This document shows positions 35,200 through 45,656 of a stretch of DNA of 64,000 bases, piece after piece (position 1 is the first letter of the stretch; the number at the start of each line of letters is the position of its first letter). The stretch spans positions 106,828,711-106,892,710 of the forward strand of contig CM041295.1 of assembly GCA_023052935.1 (NCBI GenBank), read 5' to 3'. The translations under genes were made by a program, and so were the position numbers. The notes beneath the pieces were generated by a model, which worked only from the letters and a program-made list of their open reading frames with translations, had not been told where the DNA came from and searched no databases. This DNA comes from Piezodorus guildinii. Lineage: Eukaryota > Arthropoda > Insecta > Hemiptera > Pentatomidae.

Positions 35200-35995
35200 G
35201 ATCTTACTTAACGTACAGGGTTTTTTATAGCTTGAGTGGAACTCCCTGGTACTGTCTTTTGTTGTGGCCAAGTAATTAATCAATGTAATTAGTTAGGGAA
35301 ATGGAGTTTGCATCAACTATAAATCAGTTTTAATTATCTGAATTTGTTTACAAGACGTTATCCAGTTAGTATCTAAAGCATAATTTAAAAAAAAAAAAAA
35401 AAAAAAAATTCCTTACGAAGTCGCTTTAGTATGATGCGGCTCTGCTTTTTGGTTATTTTAATTTATTATCTCGGTGAAGTGTCGGGCGATAAGGCAGGGT
35501 ATGTGGGGCAACTGCTGAGCTGTGCACTATTATCAACTTGCGTTGGCTAGTTTCGACAGTTGCACTCTTGAATCACTCTAAGGAGTTTCTCGTCCTTATC
35601 GAAAGGTAAACCCAATTTAGATTAAAAGGTCTGTAAAAAATTAGTTATTTTTGTGTTAGAATTAATTACAAGTGAACCGCCTCTGCATCTCACGGTGCAA
35701 TTTAATACCGGTGTCATTTATGTTTGACCAATTTAAAGCAAGACAATGTTATGTTTGATCTATAACTTCTATCCATTATTGTATTAATCGTTGGTAGAAA
35801 TGAGAAACATAAACCAATTAAAAATCATAATCGCTACAGTGTGTTTGTTTCTTATTTTGAATTGAAACTTAGATGAAAATCTTAACATGACAGCTTTGGA
35901 TGATTTTAAAAGCAATTGCTCAAGTTTTGTATTTTGGAATGACTGCATGTAATTTTCACAGATGACTTTACATTTCAGAATCTTCTCTTCTATAT

Positions 35996-36045
<50 letters not shown>

Positions 36046-36055
36046 TAAAATGATA
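35200..36055. other. No recognised gene; ends in an (AT)n tract
   Basis: Contains an A run at about 35386-35408 and an (AT)n tract at about 35994-36038. No coding or family match seen. Confidence 0.5.
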
Positions 36056-36059
36056 ACGC

Positions 36060-36455
36060 AATTTTGGTTTTCGCAAACTCCTTCTAAAGCACAAGACGTA
36101 TTTTGATACGGTTTTTCACCATAATTTAGGACATTATTTTCTGAAGGTTTATAAGATAAATACATCGTAATTGAGCTTTTCTTTATACGGGAAAAATAAA
36201 ATTTCTAAAACCAAGTCATCAAAAAATTATTCCTGAGATATAAGTTGCAACATAGACGTATAATATATCGTTGGAAAGCGCAATATTTTAGAAAAAAAAT
36301 TATAATGCAATAAAATAAATCGTACAGGTTAATATGAAGTTGGTGTAAGCCCATAAATTTTTGAACATATGTTATTGGGAAAGAGGGAGGTTATAATAGT
36401 TCAAATATTGCCAACGTCGTACAGGATCGTGCAAGTTATATTCTTCCTTTTAGTA
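36060..36455 (-). repeat. Dispersed repeat R2 (minus copy)
   Basis: Reverse-complement partner of 8445-8840: 'ataatatatcgttggaaagc', 'agagggaggttataat' and 'gatcgtgcaagttatattct' correspond to the plus-copy blocks in reverse order. Confidence 0.7.
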
Positions 36456-36929
36456 CCCAATATGTTATACGTAAGGTTGTTAACAGGAATGGTGATTTGT
36501 TATAAATCTATAAACTAATATTGTTATTTATTATTTTAAATTTAATAGTATTTCATGAAAACAGCAGTTTCACTGTAAACTAAACAGATATATTTTTTTG
36601 TTTTCATTTCTGCCGATGATTAAATATAATAATGAAGTTTCTTGCTAATTGCACTTTTCGTTATGATGTACTAAAACTACCGAAGCGATAAACTCTAAAA
36701 CGGTGAGAAAGAGATTTTTCCAACATTAATGACACTCATTAAAAGAAGTAACGCCCGAACAGAATACATACAGCTAGCCATTCTTGCAATAGACGTTAGG
36801 GGGCAGTCGTATAAATAGCTTTAAGAGAGATTTTATGTAAATGTTTTTATCATCATAAGAATGCAAGTCGGATAAAAATAATTAAATAAATAAAAGAACA
36901 CTTTATTAAATTAGATAAACAAAAGAAAT

Positions 36930-37410
36930 TTTTCACATATGCTTTAATTTTTTATGGTAATGAATTTGATCCAATCGATTATTTTGTTTTTGTTTACTGA
37001 TTTATTTCATACGCTTGATAAAATAAAGAAATAAAAAAATAGAACAAATTATGTTTCTTATTTCTTGGTTAGTATTTTTAACTACTACCTGAATAAAAAT
37101 TTTGATTATGTCGAATTTGAAGCATTTTGGTATCAGAAACATTTAACATTCTTAGATTACATGAAGTGGAACAATTCTCTAACAGCGGTGACACAAACAA
37201 ATTGGTCATAGTTTTAAAAATTAATTTTATAATGCATTTTACGATAGAACATAAACTTCTATATTTTTTTTATTGATTTTTACTTGTTTTTGTTTAATTG
37301 TTAATATATATTTTTTTTGTCTTATCAGCATCTTTTTAAAACATGCGGTTATGTTTAATTTTGGAAACATTTTTTTTTATTGAGTGACGCAAATTCTATG
37401 ACCACAACTG
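36930..37410 (+). mobile_element. Tc1-like MITE (copy 5, left end decayed)
   Basis: The body from 'tgctttaattttttatggta' onward and the right end ('attgagtgacgcaaattcta', then ccacaactg) match the family. The left terminal repeat has been lost or mutated. Confidence 0.75.
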
Positions 37411-37578
37411 CGGTTTTAAAATTGATAGGGACAAATCGCGTTGAACTGGCCAGCAACCCATAATTTGTATAATGTATCTTTTACATGAGATAGTATACGA
37501 ATTTCGGACGAAGAATTCATTATAGTAATAATCCTAAATTATTATGTCAATTATGTAAACGTTATCAATTATTCATTT

Positions 37579-38440
37579 TGAGGATGTATAGTCGACTGTA
37601 GAAACTATTATAGGTGGAATAGTCAGGAATCAGTCATTTTTTGAAAAGTTTTTAATTTTGCCAACGTTTCGGCTCAAGCTTGTGAGCCATCATCAGGGCT
37701 ACAAACATCAGAACAAAAGAGATACATATTAATATGATAATGAAAATTTTCTATTGAATGTAGTGACAATGATAACATTTGAAATAAAACAGAAAATATA
37801 CCAACATAATTAAATATTATAGATACAAACAATGATACTATGATACATAATCTGATGATGATAAGCATAACAAATTTCACAGAACTTTAAGATTTTAATA
37901 TAGAAGTAAAAAATCATATATATAAACGTACCATTACTGAGCCATGTCCAAGCATAAACTGAGGAAAACCATAAACATAGGTAGTATGGGGAGGGGTTCA
38001 TGTAAAAACCCTGAAGGTTTTCCCCTCTAAGTGTAAATACTACAGCTTATCTTTGTTTTTAAAAAGATTTACAAAATTATATAATGGAAAAAACAAAATA
38101 ATATATCCGTATGTACAATAAGGCTCAACATTTTTAACAGAAAATTATAAACACTAGAATCTGAGGTATTTAAAAGATGCATGAGGTATATAATAAAAAA
38201 TAAAATAAAATAAATAAATAACAAAAACAAGAACCTGAGGTGTTATAAACAAAAAGATAAATATACAGTAAATAAATAAAATATACATTACACAGGCAAT
38301 TTGTACAATAAAGTGATAGAGTTATAATTTAAGGAGACGGAAGATGTTAGCATACGAGGGAGAGATTATCTCTTTGTCTGTTTTATGATTTACGGGTACT
38401 CGATCTTTTTCCATATGGATATATATAGCTTCGGAGATTA
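37579..38440 (-). mobile_element. Penelope-like retroelement remnant
   Basis: On the minus strand, a frame at about 38330-38435 reads EAIYIHMEKDRVPVNHK and later SYANIFRLL, resembling the (R)EAIEI...N...L extreme C-terminus that follows the GIY-YIG endonuclease of Penelope-like polyproteins. About 650 bp downstream on the same strand lies hammerhead-like motif H5, and then the terminal block 'ctacagtcgactatacatcc' shared with the 150-bp insert at 19.6 kb. The rest of the polyprotein is absent. The protein match is short, so the class call rests mainly on ribozyme plus C-terminus in the expected order. Confidence 0.5.
37655..37702 (-). ncRNA. Hammerhead ribozyme-like motif H5
   Basis: Minus strand: GCC, core CUGAUGA (37696 down to 37690), helix II with perfect GGCUC/GAGCC arms around ACAAGCUU, GAAAC, GUU, GGC. 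GCC/GGC forms helix I and AC/GU the minimal palindromic helix III. All invariant core positions are present, so this is one of the two best copies. Confidence 0.7.
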
Positions 38441-38894
38441 TTTATTATATATTATTATATATCTATTATCTATTATATATTATTATATATCTATTATTTA
38501 CTTAGCATAGATATGTAACCCGAGGCGTAGATGTCAGTAAGCCGGTCTATGTATTGTATGGTTTTTGCAACACTCATTATTTAAAAAAAGTATTATTTGT
38601 CCTTAATTATACTAGTCTGATCGTTTTTCTGATGTTTCATTTCTTTAACGGGGTTAACTCAATATCTAGAGTAGAAATAATATTAGTTTGGTTCAGGAAA
38701 ACAGTTTTTAATTTTTTTTTTTTTTTTTGTGAGTCTACATATATAAATAAAGTTTAAAAAATGAATTATCTGAATTTCGATGAAAACATATTTTAGATTC
38801 AATAATATAAAAATAAGAGTTATTACGTACAACCATCATTTATAAGTTCATGCGCTTTTCGTCGCTATCAATGAGCTTCGACAACTTTCTATGT

Positions 38895-39345
38895 TTAATA
38901 ACATGATTACTAATATATTTAGCTTTCCAGCAATATATTATTCACTTTAATTATTAATCTTTGAGGGGTGAAAAAATATTAACCTGGGAAAATATTTTCG
39001 CTGTTTCCTTCTTCTGCATTTTCTAATCAAGCTATTTCATATTAACCCATTTTTACCAATACTAGCAGGGAGAAATAAAACCTACTCGATATTAAAGCCC
39101 ATTTAATGGTACACCGATATTGCGAGTTTAATTGAGATCGTTACAGCTGTTTTCGATATAATCGTAAAAAAAGTGTAATTTCCTTGATATAAACTACTAC
39201 TACTATAAACTAGCTCTTCTGGTTCGTCAATTTCGAAGAAAACACCTTTGTAGTATCCCAAGCACGTGCTTGTCTAGAATATGGAATTTCACTTTGAGCT
39301 AGACTTACCATACTTAGGCTTACTTTATAGCCTTATTTGGCTATT
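38895..39345 (+). repeat. Dispersed repeat R1 (copy 6, diverged)
   Basis: Contains 'ctttccagcaatatattatt', 'attaaagcccatttaatggt', 'ttaattgagatcgttacagc' and 'agctcttctggttcgtcaat' in R1 order. More diverged than the other copies. Confidence 0.65.
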
Positions 39346-39454
39346 CACAACTTTTTTTAATATTTAAAGATTTTTTTAAATTTATTTATAGTAATATACA
39401 ACTGTATTAAATAACAAAATAAGTAAATATGTAGAATGAAAATAAAGTCTTAAA

Positions 39455-40215
39455 AATGTCTTGAGAGAGAACTACCCAGTGGTAGAACTTCACTAACTAT
39501 TGTAAGACAGTAGGTCCTGAGACCACCTTCTTTTCAGTCGCCTTGGAGGGTTATCAGGAATGTCTAAGAAAGATAAATTACGGACAAGTGGGTTTGTATG
39601 GGCAGGGAGTTTAGAATGGAAAGAGGAGTATCTATCACGGGATATGTCTGCAACAAATGGGATGTTTAGGTCATCATGCAGGATTTGATTTGTGACAAAA
39701 AAAGGGGCATTTAGGATTTTGCGAAGGATTTTGAATTGTAAGGACTAGATGCGGGAGGAATTAGATAGTTTCGTAGAGCCCCGAAGCTCGATTCCATAGG
39801 TCTAAATAGGTCTGATAATAGTGATGTAGATGAGTCTTTTGTAATATACTGGAAGTTTTGAACGTTTGTCTAGTAAGTGTTGTAGTAATCGATATCTTCG
39901 AGCAGTTTCTTATCGTTTAAGTCTTGTTTGAGGATTCCAAGTAAGGCGCTTGTCAAGATGGAGACCTAGGTATCGGATTTGTTCTACAGAAGTAAGGGTA
40001 ATGTTATTAAAGGATACTGGGGAGGGAGGAAGTCATCGGTTTGCGACGAAGGGTGATTTAGTGGGATTTGTTGGGATTTATTTCAATCCTCCAATTTTGA
40101 CACCATTCTTCAATGGCTGTGATGTGGGATTGAAGTGTTTAGGGTCATTATGGACGGATAAGACACACGTGTCATCAGCATAAGTAATGAGGACAGTGCG
40201 AGGATGGAGTGGAAT
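39455..40215 (-). pseudogene. Jockey-clade LINE fragment including YADD
   Basis: On the minus strand the sequence starts with TVLITYADDTCVLSVHNDP (reverse-transcriptase catalytic motif), then a thumb region, NAPFFVTNQILHDDLNIPFV and RRLKRRWSQDL at the C-terminus. It is the same subfamily as 21945-22368 but extends further 5'. Stops and frameshifts interrupt it, so it is inactive. Confidence 0.8.
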
Positions 40216-40520
40216 TTAAAGATTTAAATCCCCTTTTGTCCCAGAAAATATTTACATTTTACATAATTAAGACAGAATTATCTTCGATAGCCCAGGGACC
40301 CGTTATATACGCTTTTGCAGAAGATATCTAAACCCTTATCTAGAGTTAAAGGATTATAAACATATTCCGGAAAAGGCCCTTTCTCAAAGTAAATATTTTG
40401 GCTTTATTAATATTTCAATGGCAGCTATCTCAAGGATACAATCTGTGTTTAACAGATCTTAGCCGCCTTCTATTGATGGTGATCAGGACTAAGCAGCCTG
40501 TAACTCTCTTGAAGACCTAG

Positions 40521-40909
40521 AATTGAGACGTTGATTTCCAAACGGTACTATATCCACTTTAGACTATTTTACAGGAAACGCAAAAATCTGGCATTTGTTT
40601 ATTATTGGATCAATTTACCTGATTCTTTTTTTATTGAAATCTAAAGTACGTTTTGGAAGGAAATGAAAGGAAAGGTTATATCTGTTTACAGACGATATAG
40701 TACGTTTTGGAAGAAAATGTTTTTAGTACCTTTTGGAATGAAATGAAACGTGGATTTGTACCTTTTGGAATGAAATGCAATTTTTAAAGGATTTTTATGT
40801 GTTTTAAATAAAATCTGATGACGGATTTAGATAAAACTAAACCATTAGAATACAAATATGTCAAAATATAAAAAAAAATGTCCTTTCGGAAGAAATCAAC
40901 GTCTCAATT
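40521..40909. mobile_element. MITE with GTAC-type subterminal motifs (389 bp)
   Basis: Terminal inverted repeats AATTGAGACGTTGATTTC at 40521 and its complement ending at 40909. The interior carries at least five variants of 'gtacnttttggaa'. Shorter sibling of 9307-10530, with the shared inner block in inverse orientation relative to that copy. Confidence 0.8.
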
Positions 40910-40919
40910 GTAGGCTTGT

Positions 40920-41930
40920 CAGCACTAACGCAGTATATACTCAGAATGTGTTTTTAAAACAATAAGAGTCATTTATAATTCCCCTCTGTGTTTGAATTGA
41001 CCGATCTAAATTTGGAGTATAGTCAAATTATTTGACCAGATTTGTGTGTAGGTTTGACGCACATAGGTTCGAAATCGTTAGTTATGTTTATTTATGTCAC
41101 AGTCGGTTGGTAGAAACATATATAGTCATATTTAGATACAAGAGTGATATTTGATGTTTGTACAGGATACAGTAATTAGTGCCTTAGTCCAATAAGGGCT
41201 AGAGTAAACAGCGGAAAGGCCGTTGGCCAGGCTTTCGCTCTCAGGTAAAAGTATCCAATGTACCTTGTATATTCAGAAAATGGAAGAATCTATCATTAAA
41301 TATTTTACCGTTTGTTTGAAGTTGTTATTCAGAGTTTATGTCTTGTTTTGCTACTTGCGACCTCTTGATCATATTTTTTATTTATTTATAAATCTTTCAA
41401 TCCTTTGTGCAGCATTTATTATTCCTGATCAATGCGAATGGTCTCTTATAAAAATTTAAGCTAGCCCAGATTTGGTACTTTTCGTACAGAAAATATTTTA
41501 TATGCGTCAAAGAGAGTGGAAAACATCTTCAAGAAAACTTATTGTATGTGTTCAAATACCCTGGAGGAAATCTCAAATCACTTTGTATATGTGATTCCGG
41601 TTTTACGATCTCTGTTTTTAAATCAGTGAATTGGCCAGAAACTGCAAACTAATAGAATATATATGTCGAGGTTTAAAGTAAGAAATTTGGACCGAATTGG
41701 TTTTATCGATTTTTAAAAATAAAAATAGTTTTATCGACCAACAAAAGTTCGTATAACCGGATAAGTCACGAAAAGACATAGGTTACGTAGCTTAGTACTT
41801 GCAACTCCCATTTACATACTTAGGCGTCAGTTTTGGCTAAGGTGTCAGGAGCGCAAGCTTAGGTCGAGAACAAAAATAATCACAATATTATTAAACTAAT
41901 ATAGTATAAAAATTATTAAAATAAAATATA
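40920..41930. other. No recognised feature
   Basis: Intronic DNA with no exon, repeat partner or RNA gene that I could identify. Confidence 0.5.
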
Positions 41931-41937
41931 ATGAATA

Positions 41938-42150
41938 AACAAAGTTGTGTAATGGCCGTAATAACAGTTTTTTGTGCCCAAGATCGTGGGTTCAAAGCCG
42001 GCTGATAGCCCTAGGATTTTTAAAAGGATTAAAAAATCCTTGGTTATGCCCTCGTTGGGAGGGGACTTATAATGGTGGTCCCGAAAGGCGCGATGTCAGG
42101 TTCTCCTCAAAGATCCCTATTCTAATTAAACCTCGATAGACAAAATTTAG
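41938..42150 (+). mobile_element. tRNA-derived SINE, family B (plus copy)
   Basis: B-box-like GTGGGTTCAAAGCCGGCTGA, then 'tagccctaggatttttaaaa', 'ggtggtcccgaaaggcgcga', 'aaagatccctattctaatta' and 'aacctcgatagacaaaattt'. The same order of blocks occurs on the minus strand at 57690-57935. Confidence 0.75.
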
Positions 42151-42667
42151 AACTCCTTTGGTTGGTTAGTTAGAATAAAACTAATGTTAAATTAATTAAC
42201 AAGAAAAAGGTGTGATTAGTGACTCTTGGCTAACAAGCACGTACTTAATTTTCCAATCGATTTGTACTAGGTGTCTCAATTTTAAATGGCAATACTAATG
42301 GGGCCTGTATAGGACCTTCAAACTAAGTCAAAAAGTCTTTTAGTGAATTGCTCGTTTTGACTAAATTTTGGAGAAAATCGCTAAAAGAAACAAAACTTTG
42401 TTTAAAGTTGTTAAAGTTCTCAAATTGATTTAAACACCGCACGAGTTCAAAAAGTCGTTTAAAGTGAGAGCCGTGGGTTCGCGCACATCTGATTTTTTTT
42501 TTCTTGTGAAATTCAGGATATCATTTCTTCGATACAACTCATGTAAGTCTCGTGTTGTAGTTGTATTTAATAAGTGTAAAAGGACTTATACTGATTACCA
42601 TAAATGAAATCCGAGTGTTTCTGAGCTATCCATCGGATCGCCTAACGCTCAACACGACGAGAGGATT

Positions 42668-42671
<4 letters not shown>

Positions 42672-42741
<70 letters not shown>
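42672..42741. repeat. Poly-T run of 70
   Basis: Uninterrupted T70, the longest homopolymer in the window. It may be the tail of a minus-strand retroposed sequence, or an assembly-sensitive slippage tract. Confidence 0.9.
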
Positions 42742-42746
<5 letters not shown>

Positions 42747-43299
42747 CTGGGAGGTAGGTCTTGGGATTTGTTGCTGACTATCGACCGGGCGTGGAGGGCC
42801 GCCTTTGAACTAAGTTGAGTTTATTATCTTTACCTTAACTCCCTCATCAACCTCCAAACCTCTACCGCTCCTATACCAACTTCTCATTAACTTGTTCCAA
42901 TTTCGCTATCCTTGCCTTCCTAACTCAGAGTCATCATTCAATATTCATATTTTAAATAATCTTACCGCCTTCCGCCTGACGGAAGAGATTAATGTGATTT
43001 ATACCTAAGCTTAAGGGATATAGAAAAATCGGTTTCAGTCTCCTCTTGACCGATTTCCGAACCTGTTGAGGTTTATTTCCACCTTTAACGAATGTGTGAA
43101 AGGGCCTTGCCTTTGTTTGCGTCTTTTCCTGTTATAGCGGAATGTGTCTCATAATCGGTAGAGTATGTCTTTTCATATTTGTTCACTTATTTATGTTTTT
43201 TTTTCCAACATAAATAAATAAAAAACAGAATGGAATAAAATCTCGATTGAAGGCGGAAAATGCGATATTATTCAGTTGAGAAAATACTTAGTTCTCAGG

Positions 43300-43530
43300 T
43301 TCTGTCTGAAACCTTCCGACGGTTCAATACGGGTGTGAAACTTAAAAATATGAAGCTTAAAAGTTTTCGAGAATAAGATTCTACATAAAGTTTTATTCTT
43401 AAGAGGAATGAGCAGACTGGAGAATTTAGAAGGTTACACAAGAATGATTTACAGGGCTTGTATCACTCCATAAAAATCAGGTCGTAAGATCGCGGTGGCT
43501 CAAATGGGGTGTTTGTCATCATTCCTAGAA
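43300..43530 (+). pseudogene. RTE-like LINE C-terminal fragment
   Basis: Frameshifted pieces read YGCET, KVFENKILHKVL and RNEQTGEFRRLHKNDLQGLY, matching the common tail YGCETW...LxxFExKxLRKIFGP...ExxGEWRRRxNxELxxLY of RTE/BovB-type insect LINEs. Dead copy. Confidence 0.6.
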
Positions 43531-43705
43531 AGAAACTATGCGCTGAAGGATTCTCTAAAGGAAGTCCGAGGCTTGGGTGATAGTATTGGTTAAGTCTCAT
43601 TTCGGGGGCCTGGACTGAAGTCGCTGCTTTGAATTTCGTAAGCCAAGAATGGTGGTATCCGTATATTTATCTTCATTAAGCCTATTATTATTAGTTTTTT
43701 TTATT

Positions 43706-43955
43706 TATTTTCATAGACGTGGTCTAGTAGATAAATCACTATGATAATTGTTATCCAGGTCCCGGGTTCGGACCCCGGATGTAACAGAATTATATATTCT
43801 ATTATTTCAGCCCCACCCTCTTGGGGCTCACCCAATCTTTTTAAAGTGAGTACCTCAACTCAGAGCTCTTGGTGGGCAAGCCTGATGACGGCCTAACCTC
43901 CTTCTAACACGCCCGTTAGCCAGGAACGTTTATGGACTTTTATGGTTTGCTAGAG
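43706..43955 (+). mobile_element. tRNA-derived SINE, family A (copy 5)
   Basis: Head 'gacgtggtctagtagataaa' and B box CGGGTTCGGACCCCGGATGT, then 'ctattatttcagccccaccc', 'tttttaaagtgagtacctca' and 'cccgttagccaggaacg'. Confidence 0.8.
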
Positions 43956-44364
43956 ATAGATTTGTTTTTCTTATTTGATATTTTGCACTAGTTGTTTTAA
44001 AAAAAAACAGTAGTTTTAACCGACATTAACGGTTATAAATAGACGATTAGTTAGGCGAAAAAAAGTTGGATTTATGTTGTAAAAACAATGTAATTCTTTA
44101 TCGAGGATATGTTGATCCTTTAAAATTTAAAACCAAACATTCAGTTCAGATGTTTATATTTTGTTAAGTGTTTCTTTTTGAAGTAAAAGGAACCGACAAT
44201 AACAGCCAACAAAAGTTGAGACGTGTATAACCACTATCTAAAGATTTCCATGTTTTTCTAAAAATATTGTAGTTCGGCAAAAATGCAAACAAACACAGCG
44301 GTAGCTCAAACTCAATAGATCGAATTAAGGAAGTCTAGAATTCAAGAAAGAAGTCAAACATGTC

Positions 44365-44425
44365 GTCCGATTAGCCATAGTAGCATAAAGTGACGTTAAA
44401 CGAATAAACAAACAAACGAAGTCAA
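44365..44425 (+). mobile_element. SINE family B-type tail fragment
   Basis: 'cgtccgattagccatagtag', then 'gtgacgttaaacgaataaac' repeats the 3' tail of family B seen at 57.69 kb (minus) and 24.35 kb. It ends in an AAAC-rich simple repeat. Confidence 0.5.
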
Positions 44426-44449
44426 ACATTTTTTTTTTAATCATATACA

Positions 44450-44800
44450 ATAGAATTTTAACACAAGCCTTGGCTCCTTAAGACCAAACGAATGAAAATT
44501 AAATCTCGCCTTTTCCGACTACTTCGACATTAACTGCAGAAACGCGCAACTTAACTGCGTAAGGCTTATTTATTATTACACCTACTACTTATCACTTAGG
44601 GGTATTTACTATTACTCATGCTAATTAGTAGCATTCATACCGTTCAACTTACGGAACGGTTCTTTGGGGCTCGACTAAGCTATGGAATACTTATTCTTAA
44701 TCCTTCGTAAAATCCGCAATGCTCATTACTTTGTCCCCAATAAACTCCTCCATAATGATCTTAATGTTTCATATGTTGCTCATTTAGCCTGGATACAATC
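44450..44800 (+). pseudogene. Jockey-clade LINE fragment
   Basis: Contains LILRKIRNAHYFVPNKLLHN, then DLNVSYVAHLAW, the C-terminal block of the same subfamily as 21945-22368, with an upstream 'cgccttttccgactacttcg' piece of the thumb. Interrupted and truncated. Confidence 0.65.
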
Positions 44801-45137
44801 GATACTTCAGAGTTTAGACAATATCGGTTTAAAAATTGTATTTATTATTTTTTTTTATTTTTGTTTTTGTTTACCTCATTGGTGAGTATCAGGTATCAGC
44901 TGATCAGTTTCCTTAGGATTGCTACTATTGTGGAGGACGATGGCGTGGGTTGGAGGCGCCTAGTTGTCACAACCCCCAATAACCTATTTTCTTATCTTTG
45001 CGAGCTCCATTCATTCGTACACTCATTAATTATAAACGAATAATGAACCTCTTTCCATTTAGTTATTATTTAAATTATTAAAACAATACAAAAAATCTAC
45101 TTTTCCCCATGATCCTGGTTGCCGTGCCCGACAATAT

Positions 45138-45150
45138 AAGGATGAATAAA
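45138..45150 (+). repeat. Target-site duplication, 5' copy
   Basis: AAGGATGAATAAA, repeated exactly at 51134-51146 after the poly(A) tail. It fixes the 5' end of the I-type element at 45151. The first As of the 3' copy merge with the tail, so the exact length is 11-13 bp. Confidence 0.9.
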
Positions 45151-45656
45151 CCCCGTAGGGGGAAGTGGATTAGCCACTTTTCAGGGGTTTGGACGTCCCT
45201 GCGGCCCCAGTCTAACACACACATTCCTCTGACATTGGATACACTTACAGTCTTAGGTTCTCACTCAACCACCTCTACACACTTGAGTCCGTCTCCGCGG
45301 GTGGTGCGCTGGCTGTTCCTGGGGTCTCGGGGAAACGGGCTGCAGAGGGTACAGAGTTAAAACGGTGGGCACCGCCGGCTGCTCGGTAGCTGACTGGGCC
45401 TGAACCCACTGTTAGCCACAGTGGGAAGCTGCCTAGAGTAACGGGCGAAAATCCGAGGCATACCCACGGAGCCGGGTGGCACCCGGTATTGAGTCCCGCG
45501 GGTGCGTTAAGGGGGAACGCCCGAGGCCACTGCAGCTGTCGGTGGAACCGAATTCGCTCCGGGGGCTCGTCTGTGGGCCGCGCGTTGGGACGGACTCTTG
45601 AACTCATACACCTTTAACACACCATAGATCTACACATTTATTTATTTTTTTCTAAT
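45151..45656 (+). promoter_or_regulatory. 5' UTR / expected internal promoter of the I-type element
   Basis: Begins CCCCGTAGGGGGAAGTGG directly after the target-site duplication. It is GC-rich and contains G/C tracts able to fold. In this class the 5' UTR carries an internal RNA polymerase II promoter, which is inferred here from position only. Confidence 0.6.

Noticed and set aside
45085..45137. Older I-type element tail immediately upstream of the 5' end (resemblance of 'atgatcctggttgcc' to the 3' UTR)
   Set aside because: Similarity covers only about 15-20 bases with gaps and there is no poly(A); the exact target-site duplication explains the junction better.
45275..45607. 110-codon minus-strand frame in the GC-rich block
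   Set aside because: It lies antisense within the 5' UTR of the I-type element, where GC richness removes stop codons.
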